A stretch of DNA of 5,613 bases from Desulfobacterales bacterium (GCA_007127175.1 SKZX01000013.1:1-5613), one strand, 5' to 3'; shown: positions 1-5,603, counted from the first letter of the stretch. Translations and numbers: made by a program. The notes: generated by a model not told the origin, from the sequence alone.

Positions 1-2
1 AA

Positions 3-125
3 CAACTTCAGAGTGACAAACAGCTGGAAGACATCAGAAACCTTCTTTCTATACCAGGAATTGACAAGGATTACATTTCATATTGGTGCAAAAGGCTTAA
101 CCTTAATACATTCGAATCTCTGTAA
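3..125 (+). CDS. C-terminal end of a nucleotidyltransferase-like protein (partial, cut by window edge)
   Basis: Reading from base 3, the frame is open to the TAA at 123-125 and encodes 40 residues beginning QLQSDKQLEDIRNLLSIPG and ending in NLNTFESL. The pattern K/R-x-LEDI-R-x-LL, a short spacer, D-x-x-Y-I-x-x-W and a final L-x-L stretch resembles the last helices of accessory nucleotidyltransferase-fold proteins that travel with a small partner gene. The catalytic GS and DxD region would lie before the window, so the assignment cannot be confirmed here. The stop codon is one base before the ATG of the next gene, the tight packing of an operon, which supports this frame over the overlapping frame opening at 13. 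Coding status is likely; the family call is an inference from a short tail. Confidence 0.55.
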   Translation, partial: QLQSDKQLEDIRNLLSIPGIDKDYISYWCKRLNLNTFESL

Positions 126-126
126 A

Positions 127-399
127 ATGCAGGACACTCCAGAACACATCATACAGAAACAAAGAGATATCATTCACTCCAAAAGTCCGGATGAACGGTT
201 TATGATCGGTGTGGATGCCATCATTTTTAGTCGGATGATGGTAGAGAGCAGCATCAAGCAAAGCAACCCCAATATCTCAGCAGTTGACCTCAAGGTTGAA
301 ACCTTTAGAAGGTGCTATTCCCAATCTTTTGATTCAGCAGAGCTAAATGCAATCCTTGCTGAACTGAGAGCTTACTGGGAGCGGAAGAAAAGTCACTGA
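127..399 (+). CDS. Small uncharacterised protein, probable partner of the upstream nucleotidyltransferase
   Basis: This gene encodes 90 residues starting MQDTPEHIIQKQRDII. The opening 'DTP-E-x-x-x-KQ-x-x-I-x-x-S-KSP-x-ERF-x-x-G' (residues 3-28), then 'NPNIS-x-x-DLKVETF-RR' (48-62) and a late 'S-x-ELNAI' helix match my recollection of a widespread family of short hypothetical proteins encoded beside nucleotidyltransferase genes in accessory cassettes. The protein is predicted soluble and mostly helical, with no signal peptide or membrane segment. The ATG at 127 is preferred over the ATG at 13 because the region 13-126 overlaps the end of the upstream gene in another frame, and the conserved part begins at 127. 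No clear ribosome binding site is visible, so translation may be coupled to the upstream stop codon. Whether it acts as toxin, antitoxin or neither cannot be told from sequence. It converges on the alkC gene, with only 38 bases between their stop codons. Confidence 0.7.
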   Translation: MQDTPEHIIQKQRDIIHSKSPDERFMIGVDAIIFSRMMVESSIKQSNPNISAVDLKVETFRRCYSQSFDSAELNAILAELRAYWERKKSH

Positions 400-437
400 T
401 CATCAAAAGCATCCCGTTTGCATCTGACTGTTGTGCT

Positions 438-1181
438 TCATGAGGTTTTCCGCTCGCTTCTCAACCCATGCTTAATAATCCACAATGTTTCTTTGGGTGG
501 ATTGCCCTTTTGCCATTCAGATATGATCTCCCTGGCTTTGGCAGGGTATTCTTTCATCAAGTCATTGAGGTTGTTGCCCACGCTTTTCTGTACAAATTTC
601 TCTGGGTCTGATATGAGATTGGCAAGCACTTTTTTGTAGCTTTCAAAGTCAGAAATGGCGGCAACTGATTTGCGTGCCCAGGGCAGCCTGATCCGCATGC
701 ATTCGCTGGCCAGTCGCCTTACATGCACATTATCATCCGTGCTCCATTGTTTTAACACCTCCATCGCCTGCTCTGGGTATTTTTCGATGAGCGGACGCAT
801 GGCAAACTCGCCGGTAAAGCGCTTAGTCAGTTCGCGGATAAAGGCAACCGATGTGTTGAAATCAATAGTGCCGTGCCGTTCAACGTATCTGCCAACGGGC
901 CAAAGCCACCAGCCATGCGTGAACATCCCTTCGGCGGTTTTTAGCTCGGGTCCTAAAATATCATGAAACAGGGCAATGACTTCCTGGTAGCTCAAAGGCA
1001 GAAATCGTTCAAAGGCATCCACAAACAAGTCCTGCCGATGCAGGAACTCTTTGTCATGCACACCCTTTTCTATAGTTGCTATAAAAGCATTGCTGTCGAA
1101 CGCAGGCCACTCCTGTTTTATCTTGCCGGCCAAAAGGGTGGCGTAATCTGCATCGTAATAGTCTTTGAACTTTTTTGGCAT
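438..1181 (-). CDS. alkC: AlkC-type DNA alkylation repair glycosylase
   Basis: The 247-residue protein fits the AlkC branch of the DNA alkylation repair (HEAT-like repeat, ALK) superfamily. These glycosylases remove positively charged 3-methyl purine lesions from DNA without flipping the base. Family landmarks appear in order: an N-terminal 'FKD...LA..IK..WPAFD' segment (5-29), 'WPVGRYVERHG' (94-104), 'ELTKRFTGEFAMRP' (117-130), 'HVRRLASE-x-MRIRLPWA' (153-169), and 'FVQKSVGNNLNDLMKEYP' (196-213), which ends in 'WIIKHGLRSERK' (234-245). The acidic residue in the GEFAMRP segment (Glu125) is a candidate active-site residue by position; this is inferred. The protein ends soon after the last HEAT-like helix and lacks the C-terminal Ig-like domain of longer family members, so it is a short but plausibly complete form. 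The ATG at 1181 gives the usual N-terminus. No ribosome binding site is obvious. A hand count of bases 661-720 gives 62% GC, well above the neighbouring toxin-antitoxin genes. Confidence 0.87.
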   Translation of the reverse strand: MPKKFKDYYDADYATLLAGKIKQEWPAFDSNAFIATIEKGVHDKEFLHRQDLFVDAFERFLPLSYQEVIALFHDILGPELKTAEGMFTHGWWLWPVGRYVERHGTIDFNTSVAFIRELTKRFTGEFAMRPLIEKYPEQAMEVLKQWSTDDNVHVRRLASECMRIRLPWARKSVAAISDFESYKKVLANLISDPEKFVQKSVGNNLNDLMKEYPAKAREIISEWQKGNPPKETLWIIKHGLRSERKTS

Positions 1182-1238
1182 GGTATATACGGCTTTTTGC
1201 TGGTGATTACATGGTGGTAACTCTTTATGTACTTAGTG

Positions 1239-1346
1239 TTTGCGGTTATTTTTTTTACCGCGAAGACGCAAAGAACGCGAAGATTTTTCTTTTTGTCTTT
1301 CTGCGCCCTCTGCGCCTTTGCGGTTGATTTTTTTCTCACCGCGAAG
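1239..1346. repeat. GC-patterned hairpin repeat, two tandem half-units plus a long imperfect inverted repeat
   Basis: Bases 1257-1283 (starting ACCGCGAAGACGCAAAG) and 1296-1324 (ending GCGCCTTTGCGGT) form an imperfect inverted repeat, with 17 of the first 22 positions pairing by my alignment. Each arm is also part of a direct repeat: TTTGCGGTT, a run of T, then ACCGCGAAG occurs at 1239-1265 and again at 1317-1346, so GCGGT and ACCGC can also form small hairpins. It does not code convincingly. It resembles the dispersed 'CTTTGCG' intergenic repeats seen in many environmental genomes, a statement from memory. It may act as a transcription barrier between the hepT and alkC genes. Confidence 0.75.
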
Positions 1347-1516
1347 GTATGGGTATAATATATCCTGATTGTCCGGAACAAGTCTGAGGTGTAATGGTGT
1401 TTATTTCAAAGACAGTGTACTGTTTCGGATAGCTGGGTTATTTTGTCAGACGTGCAAAGCAGTTCAAAGAGAAGTGTTCGCAGGTATTTTGAATGGGTTT
1501 GAGCATTGGGAGGATG
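1347..1516. other. Intergenic stretch with no recognisable gene
   Basis: Together with 1182-1238 and the hairpin repeat, this makes 335 bases between the alkC start and the hepT stop. I read both strands and found no conserved protein fragment, tRNA or convincing terminator. On the - strand the longest sensible reading downstream of hepT is about 27 codons and matches nothing I know. The + strand frame from 1369 runs into the antisense of hepT and looks like a chance opening. Confidence 0.5.
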
Positions 1517-1870
1517 TCATTCTTTCCCTTGTTCTAAAATCTTCTCAATCTGGATTTTGTTCTCAGGCAGGTGGTTCTTCGTGATATCCCAAATTATTTC
1601 ATAATCAACGCCGAAATACTCATGAGTCACTTTGTTTCTCATTAAATACATTTCAGCCCAAGGTACTTCCGGATATTGCTCCTTGACTTCTGGTGGAATA
1701 TTTTTTGAGGCTTCCCCTATTATTTCGAAATTACGTATTACCGCATCAACGGTTTTATAGTCATTTCTAAACTCTTCGAAAGAATAGCTGCCAATATATT
1801 CATCAATTCGATCAATGCTGAGCAGGATATCCTCAAGAAACATCCTGTATGTCCGTTCACCTTTCTTCAT
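1517..1870 (-). CDS. hepT: HepT-like HEPN ribonuclease toxin (DUF86 family)
   Basis: This 117-residue protein has the HepT/DUF86 form of the HEPN fold, a four-helix bundle RNase that acts as the toxin of MNT-HEPN systems. Visible features are the N-terminal helix 'FLEDILLSIDRIDEYI' (11-26), the second helix with 'VIRNFEIIGEASKNIP' (44-59), and the catalytic motif R-x4-H-x-Y at Arg78, His83 and Tyr85 inside RNKVTHEYFG. In characterised systems the Arg and His cut RNA, and the Tyr is the residue AMPylated by the MntA partner to silence the toxin. All three are present, so the toxin should be active and silenceable. Length is normal for the family. The ATG at 1870 overlaps the mntA stop as ATGA, which argues for this start over Met10 and suggests translational coupling. 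Base composition is AT-rich: 35% GC in bases 1741-1800. Confidence 0.92.
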   Translation of the reverse strand: MKKGERTYRMFLEDILLSIDRIDEYIGSYSFEEFRNDYKTVDAVIRNFEIIGEASKNIPPEVKEQYPEVPWAEMYLMRNKVTHEYFGVDYEIIWDITKNHLPENKIQIEKILEQGKE

Positions 1871-2160
1871 TTTATATATTCAACCTCTTTTAAGATCTGT
1901 TCCCTTATCTGGTCCTTAAGTGCATTCTTTGTTACCAAATCAATTTTGCGGCCAAATAATTTTTCAAGGTATAACTCAAGGGTGAAAAATTTCCATCCAA
2001 TTGGTCGTTCCAGTTCCACCAGTAAATCTATGTCGCTTTCTTCAAGATTGCTTTCTGATGAAAAAGATCCAAAAAGGCCAATTTCTTTCACGGCAAATTC
2101 TTGGTTCAGAAAGGGTTTAATCTCTTTCAACCTGGCGAATATTTCATTCTTTGTTAGCAT
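1867..2160 (-). CDS. mntA: MntA-like minimal nucleotidyltransferase antitoxin
   Basis: This 97-residue minimal nucleotidyltransferase is the antitoxin half of the MNT-HEPN operon. The signature G-S-x10-D-x-D is exact: Gly31-Ser32 in GLFGSFSS, then Asp43 and Asp45 in ESDIDLLVEL. A third acidic residue, Asp74 in 'GRKIDLVT', is at the usual place for metal binding on the following strand. By analogy with characterised MntA it transfers AMP from ATP to the Tyr of the HepT R-x4-H-x-Y motif. Length is normal and the protein is soluble. It is the first gene of the pair, and its stop overlaps the hepT start by four bases. There is no Shine-Dalgarno sequence before the ATG at 2160. A TATATTTG box ends only four bases upstream, so a very short or leaderless transcript is possible. 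Confidence 0.92.
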   Translation of the reverse strand: MLTKNEIFARLKEIKPFLNQEFAVKEIGLFGSFSSESNLEESDIDLLVELERPIGWKFFTLELYLEKLFGRKIDLVTKNALKDQIREQILKEVEYIK

Positions 2161-2164
2161 ATTA

Positions 2165-2172
2165 CAAATATA
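2165..2172 (-). promoter_or_regulatory. Possible -7 promoter box for mntA-hepT
   Basis: On the - strand the octamer TATATTTG fits the Bacteroidota -7 consensus TAnnTTTG exactly and lies four bases before the mntA ATG. A well-spaced TTTG -33 box is not clear. An 8-base palindrome, AATTAATT (2177-2184), sits just upstream and could be an operator, but it is AT-rich and may be chance. About three matches to a six-base consensus are expected at random over both strands of this window, so the call rests mainly on position. Confidence 0.3.
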
Positions 2173-2221
2173 GCTAAATTAATTATAAACATGACATCGC
2201 AAAAGTTACACAAAGGAAGTT

Positions 2222-2289
2222 CTTTTATGTGTTCTTGTCTTTTGTGGTAAATTATTTTTTCACCACAGAGGGCACTAATGGCACGAAGG
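2222..2289. repeat. Second intergenic hairpin repeat, ACCACA type
   Basis: The left arm 2222-2248 (ending GTCTTTTGTGGT) and right arm 2262-2289 (starting ACCACAGAGGGCAC) are imperfect inverted copies around a T-rich centre. Read on the - strand, the left arm begins ACCACAAAAGACAAGAACAC, the same rhythm as the right arm. The layout (GTGGT, T-run, ACCAC, purine-rich tail) parallels the GCGGT, T-run, ACCGC half-units at 1239-1346, so the two look like relatives of one repeat class. A further TTACACAAAGG at 2205-2215, just outside the left arm, may extend the element. The repeat lies upstream of mntA; the other repeat is downstream of hepT. Confidence 0.55.
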
Positions 2290-2305
2290 TTACACAATTA
2301 AAAAA

Positions 2306-2414
2306 AGCATGTATTAATCAACTGCCAAAGCCCTCAGAAATAGATTTTTGATTGGAAGTCATCGAATTGGAATGGGCTTTGACGAATTGATGACCCTAAG
2401 CCATTAGACATGCT
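2306..2414. other. Structured non-coding stretch with crossing inverted repeats
   Basis: Three pairs of complementary segments occur here: AGCATGT (2306-2312) with ACATGCT (2408-2414), CAAAGCCC (2326-2333) with GGGCTTTG (2374-2381), and GTCATC-G-AATT (2358-2368, one bulged G) with AATTGATGAC (2385-2394). The second and third pairs interleave, so an RNA could form a pseudoknot. There is no convincing reading frame and no U-tract typical of an intrinsic terminator. The segment lies just beyond the stop of the 674-residue gene, so it would be transcribed as its 3' untranslated region on the - strand. It could be a decayed repeat instead. Confidence 0.35.
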
Positions 2415-2423
2415 ATTGGGAAT

Positions 2424-4448
2424 TTATTTAGCTCTTATTAATCCTGTCAAACCACCGACAAGCATTGTAGTAAGCAGCCAGCCGGACAGAATCTGGAAAT
2501 ACATCCAGATAATCAAAAAGTAGCCAGTAGCTCTTCTAACAGGATCTACCAACCAGTCGGTGAGTACATTTTCTTTGTAATCAAGTGGTGGTTCAGTGGC
2601 AGGCCGATAGCTCTCCTCCTGGTGAAGATTGACAATCGGAAGAAAAACATCCAGCGAATATACCAATGCGCAGAATTTCGGATGGTATTCATAAAGCTCA
2701 AAAACGTGTCTATCATAATCCTGATGAGCAAATTTGCTGTATGGTTGCATCACCTGAAGCTGATTTCCAAACATGTAAAACAAAGCACCTAAAAGCCAAA
2801 TCACAAGGGCGATTTTCCAAACTTTAAAAGGTTTGTAACCATATCCAATCAACCAACCGGTAAAACTCAGCCATATTCGTCGCTTTTTGTCTGGTGACTC
2901 TTTGCGAAGTTGATTATTCATCTCAATGCGAATGTCTCGTGCTTCAATTTCACGTCCCTTATTTTCAAGCACCTTTGCCAATAGCCTGTAGGGTTGGGGA
3001 GAAAAAGGCGGCTCATTTAGTTCTAACCACTCAATGACTTTTTGTGTTTTTTTTGTTTTGGGAAGATGATAAATAAAGTTTTCATACGTAAAGTCTTTGA
3101 TATCCAACATCTCTTTCACAGGCCAGCCACTCTCATAAACCACCATTGTTTCAGCATAGGCATTGGTTAAGAACAATTTAAAACCGGGATTTTTAATTAC
3201 ATTTTCTAACAAAAATGTTTGATCAATCCTGGCATTAAAAAAATTAACTATACCGTTTGCGCTGAATGAATCATTCAGCAAAACACTGTCTCTTACATTT
3301 ATCCCTTCTGCAATCAATGCATAGCCAGGTTCGCTGTATGCAACCGCATTATTAAATACTCCTCCGCTACATTGAAGGCGGCCTTTAACTGTAGCCCCAC
3401 ACAACTTTACCTCCCCATTTGCTTTAAAGCGTATTTTTTTTGATTTTGTTGAATATTCATTCTCACAAAGCATCACATCGCCATCAACCATAATACCTTT
3501 TGCAAACAAAGCTCTTTGTCCTTCATTGTTAAAAAATCCACCGCTGCAGTCAAGATTGCCCTGGATCCGTGCATTCATTAGATTGACTTCCCCATCTGCA
3601 TGGAATCCTTTATCAAGAATAACAGGACCATCGACATAAAGCCCCCTGGCAATCAAAGCACATTGAGGGTTGCTGTAATCATCAACATCCACAATACTTA
3701 CCGGCTTTTTAAATATTCCGCCCCTGCATTTTAACTGGCCTCCAATACGGGCGCCACAAAGTTTGACTTCTCCGATGGCTTTAAAGGCTTTTCTTAAATC
3801 ATCAGTTGCTTTTTCAGCAATCAATAAAACATCTCCATCTACATTTAATTTTTTGGCATGGATGGCACGGCCGTGCGGATTGCTAAATGTTGCACCTTCA
3901 CAAAACAATGATCCTTTTATATGTGTGCCCTGCAGGTTTACCTCTGAGTTTGCCTGGAATCCTTTGTCAAAAAACACACAGCCCTCAACTTTTGAGAACT
4001 GAATGACCAAGCATTGTATGTTTTTCTCAAACGTTGCTCCCCGAAAATCCAGCTGCCCTTTCACATCGGCACCAACCATTTTCACCCAACCTTTTACAGT
4101 TGAACCGCTTAATGACAAAGTACGAATCCGCGCTCTGTCCAGCTCAATGCCTTCCTTAAATGTACAATTCTCAAAGCTCAGGAAATGATCAAAAGACAAA
4201 CCCTCTAAATCGAGCATACCCGAAATTTTTGCATTTTGAACGGTAAGCCCTTTGTGAGTAATATATTCAGAAGCCTCAGTATCAGTTAAAAGGTAATGAA
4301 TAAACTCTGCTGGTAGCTCATTGTCTTTGATGTCAAGTGGTTTTCCTCTAACAAGGCAATCTGCCAATATCAAAGAGTTTTTTACATATGGAATTCCTGA
4401 AAATTTTTTCAGGATCAACTCTCTAAACGCTTTTTTCTTATTCTCCAT
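2424..4448 (-). CDS. Large beta-helix repeat protein with C-terminal membrane module, function unknown
   Basis: The protein has 674 residues. Residues 1-65 form a helical N-terminus without a signal peptide. Residues 66-425 are a long pentapeptide-like, beta-helix-type repeat region, clearest as five copies of 'GEVxLxGAxIxGxLxCxGGxF...ALxAxGxxVDGxVxL' whose GEV position recurs at 168, 226, 286, 345 and 399. Residues 484-516 are a TPR-like helical pair (PYRLLAKVLENKGREIEARD). One membrane segment lies at about 543-561, a hydrophobic 'YSLDVFLPIVNLHQE' segment at 597-611, and a long membrane segment at about 641-668. Related proteins, common in actinobacteria and elsewhere, often carry the database name 'membrane-associated oxidoreductase'. 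I see no cofactor site to support that name. The beta-helix is probably cytoplasmic and tethered by the C-terminus (inferred). The gene lies 77 bases after the 219-residue membrane gene on the same strand. A TATATTTT box (4454-4461) lies just before its ATG, and there is no Shine-Dalgarno. Confidence 0.85.
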   Translation of the reverse strand: MENKKKAFRELILKKFSGIPYVKNSLILADCLVRGKPLDIKDNELPAEFIHYLLTDTEASEYITHKGLTVQNAKISGMLDLEGLSFDHFLSFENCTFKEGIELDRARIRTLSLSGSTVKGWVKMVGADVKGQLDFRGATFEKNIQCLVIQFSKVEGCVFFDKGFQANSEVNLQGTHIKGSLFCEGATFSNPHGRAIHAKKLNVDGDVLLIAEKATDDLRKAFKAIGEVKLCGARIGGQLKCRGGIFKKPVSIVDVDDYSNPQCALIARGLYVDGPVILDKGFHADGEVNLMNARIQGNLDCSGGFFNNEGQRALFAKGIMVDGDVMLCENEYSTKSKKIRFKANGEVKLCGATVKGRLQCSGGVFNNAVAYSEPGYALIAEGINVRDSVLLNDSFSANGIVNFFNARIDQTFLLENVIKNPGFKLFLTNAYAETMVVYESGWPVKEMLDIKDFTYENFIYHLPKTKKTQKVIEWLELNEPPFSPQPYRLLAKVLENKGREIEARDIRIEMNNQLRKESPDKKRRIWLSFTGWLIGYGYKPFKVWKIALVIWLLGALFYMFGNQLQVMQPYSKFAHQDYDRHVFELYEYHPKFCALVYSLDVFLPIVNLHQEESYRPATEPPLDYKENVLTDWLVDPVRRATGYFLIIWMYFQILSGWLLTTMLVGGLTGLIRAK

Positions 4449-4525
4449 GGCTTAAAATATACAGAAGTTTAAATAATAAACCGTTCGCTGTTTTGCATTA
4501 AAAGGATTGACAATTTGTGCGAAGT

Positions 4526-5185
4526 TTATTCTTTACTCCGCTCCTTTGCCGCTTTATTCCGTGCTTCAACCTTTTCGGTGAAACTGTTATATATTTTCAT
4601 GATTTTATGAATGCCTTCCGAACCACCGGCCAGAATGGTGCCCGTGAACAGGATATCCACCATTACAAACAGTTTGGTTTGACATTCTGACAAACACCAA
4701 TCTGAAAAGATGCTTCCCAGTACCCTTACACCGGAGAATGACAAAGCCACACCAATCCCAAATCCCAGCCATAAGGCAGCGTACCGGGTTTCGGAGCGAT
4801 ATTTTGTCCGTGCATCCTTGTCCTTCTCCAATTGTGCCATTTTAGCAGTGCGTAACTTATTAGTTGCAGCAGATTTGCCTTCAATTTGAGTAATTTCCAG
4901 CTTCAGTTTGTCAAGCTGTCTGTCCATACGATCGGCTTCGCTGCTACGCCACAGCGAGAGGATAAATTCAATGCTGCGTTCCACGAAGAGGGTGAATAAA
5001 AACAAGAACCCCAGCAGCCGTGGCACATCCAGGAATTCGACTCCCTGTTTCAGCGAGAGTGTTGTGGTGTTCAAATAAAAACTTAAAAGCAGCACAGCAA
5101 GAACAAATACGATTCCGCGGTACTTGATTCTGCGTATCATCCGGCCTGGACGATAAGTTGCAACAGATTGATCAGGATTTTCCAT
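4526..5185 (-). CDS. Four-TM membrane protein with central coiled coil, function unknown
   Basis: This 219-residue protein has two N-terminal membrane segments (about 22-40 and 56-78), a charged helical stretch with heptad-like spacing (about 82-125, 'RMDRQLDKLKLEITQIEGK'), and two more membrane segments (about 134-156 and 172-188). A charged C-terminal tail is rich in Lys, Arg and Glu. The fourth segment leads into 'TGTILAGGSEGIHKIMKIY' (181-199). The Gly-Gly-Ser and following Ile-His at the membrane border resemble a motif I recall in other uncharacterised small membrane proteins. I do not recognise a named family. There is no signal peptide; the basic RRIKYR before the first segment suggests a cytoplasmic N-terminus, which puts the coiled coil in the cytoplasm. 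Met16 is an alternative start. It is probably co-transcribed with the beta-helix membrane gene that follows. Bases 4921-4980 are 52% GC, higher than that neighbour. Confidence 0.8.
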   Translation of the reverse strand: MENPDQSVATYRPGRMIRRIKYRGIVFVLAVLLLSFYLNTTTLSLKQGVEFLDVPRLLGFLFLFTLFVERSIEFILSLWRSSEADRMDRQLDKLKLEITQIEGKSAATNKLRTAKMAQLEKDKDARTKYRSETRYAALWLGFGIGVALSFSGVRVLGSIFSDWCLSECQTKLFVMVDILFTGTILAGGSEGIHKIMKIYNSFTEKVEARNKAAKERSKE

Positions 5186-5310
5186 GATTGTCGAGTTGTG
5201 GACACCCCGTAAAAAACAGGAGAGACATACTGGGATATCCGGTTATGAGTTTATTCAACCTGGAATCGAAATCAAACCTTTTCGCATTCCGCAACCAAAT
5301 GTTAAATCTT

Positions 5311-5318
5311 CAAATATA
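5311..5318 (-). promoter_or_regulatory. Possible -7 promoter box upstream of the two membrane genes
   Basis: On the - strand the octamer TATATTTG again matches TAnnTTTG, in the 203-base gap between the zinc-ribbon gene and the 219-residue membrane gene, 125 bases before the latter's ATG. A TTTTG lies upstream at 5345-5349, but the 26-base spacer is longer than the usual 19-22 or so. The surrounding 5300-5360 is markedly AT-rich. The rest of the gap (5186-5310) shows no other site I can defend. Confidence 0.25.
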
Positions 5319-5388
5319 TTAAAAAAAGAAATACGTTTTAACGACAAAATAATATTTTTTACCGAAGAGATGGGATAGTTTGTTTAGG

Positions 5389-5601
5389 TTAAGAGGGTTC
5401 TTCTTTGTAAGATAAAACCGATTTATCCGGAATGATAAGTGGCTTCGTTTGGTGCGCTATAGTCACCTTCCATTCGCTGATCATTCCTTCATGACCACAA
5501 TCAGTACAGCCCCAATATATTGTATTTTCCGACCGGTTTACTTCTGCTATGATTGCTCCATGGCATCCGCGTTTGTTGCACCTGATGTCTATATCAGTCA
5601 T
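5389..5601 (-). CDS. Small zinc-ribbon protein, function unknown
   Basis: This 70-residue protein has four cysteines in two knuckles: C-x4-C at Cys8 and Cys13 (RCNKRGCHG) and C-x2-C at Cys32 and Cys35 (YWGCTDCGHEG), the arrangement of a zinc ribbon. The tail after the second knuckle, 'GMISEWKVT', matches the 'EGxIxxWxxT' ending of a widespread family of short hypothetical zinc-ribbon proteins (family likeness from memory). No DNA-binding or enzymatic domain accompanies it, so a structural or nucleic-acid-binding role is only a guess. The start at 5601 follows a strong Shine-Dalgarno-like GAGGAGG. The frame stays open to the window edge without a stop, so a longer N-terminus cannot be fully excluded. 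It is on the same strand as the membrane genes, but the 203-base gap argues against a tight operon. Confidence 0.75.
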   Translation of the reverse strand: MTDIDIRCNKRGCHGAIIAEVNRSENTIYWGCTDCGHEGMISEWKVTIAHQTKPLIIPDKSVLSYKEEPS

Positions 5602-5603
5602 TT

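Noticed and set aside
13..126. N-terminal extension of the 90-residue gene to the ATG at 13
   Set aside because: This stretch is the out-of-frame reading of the upstream gene's tail; the conserved part starts at 127, one base after the upstream stop.
418..966. Two + strand frames within alkC (418-639 and 655-966)
   Set aside because: Both are antisense shadows of a well-supported AlkC coding region.
1118..1381. 87-codon open frame on the - strand across the hairpin repeat
   Set aside because: Its middle is simply the translated repeat (KKSTAKAQRAQKDKKK), and its end overlaps the alkC N-terminus in another frame.
1369..1584. 71-codon + strand frame
   Set aside because: Its second part is antisense to hepT, and its composition and lack of any motif suggest a chance opening.
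1239..2289. CRISPR array or transposon ends formed by the two repeats
   Set aside because: The repeats are not regularly spaced, differ in sequence, have no visible target duplication, and no transposase or cas gene is present.
2374..2423. Intrinsic terminator after the 674-residue gene
   Set aside because: The CAAAGCCC/GGGCTTTG stem has a loop of about 40 bases and no following U-tract on either strand.
2424..4448. Oxidoreductase function, as the family is often labelled
   Set aside because: No nucleotide-binding, flavin, haem or CxxC redox site is visible; the protein is a beta-helix repeat with a membrane module.
5184..5378. 64-codon + strand frame in the gap before the membrane genes
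   Set aside because: Its ATG overlaps the start codon of the opposite-strand gene by two bases, it has no ribosome binding site and no recognisable domain, and it lies where a promoter region is expected. A real gene is not fully excluded.
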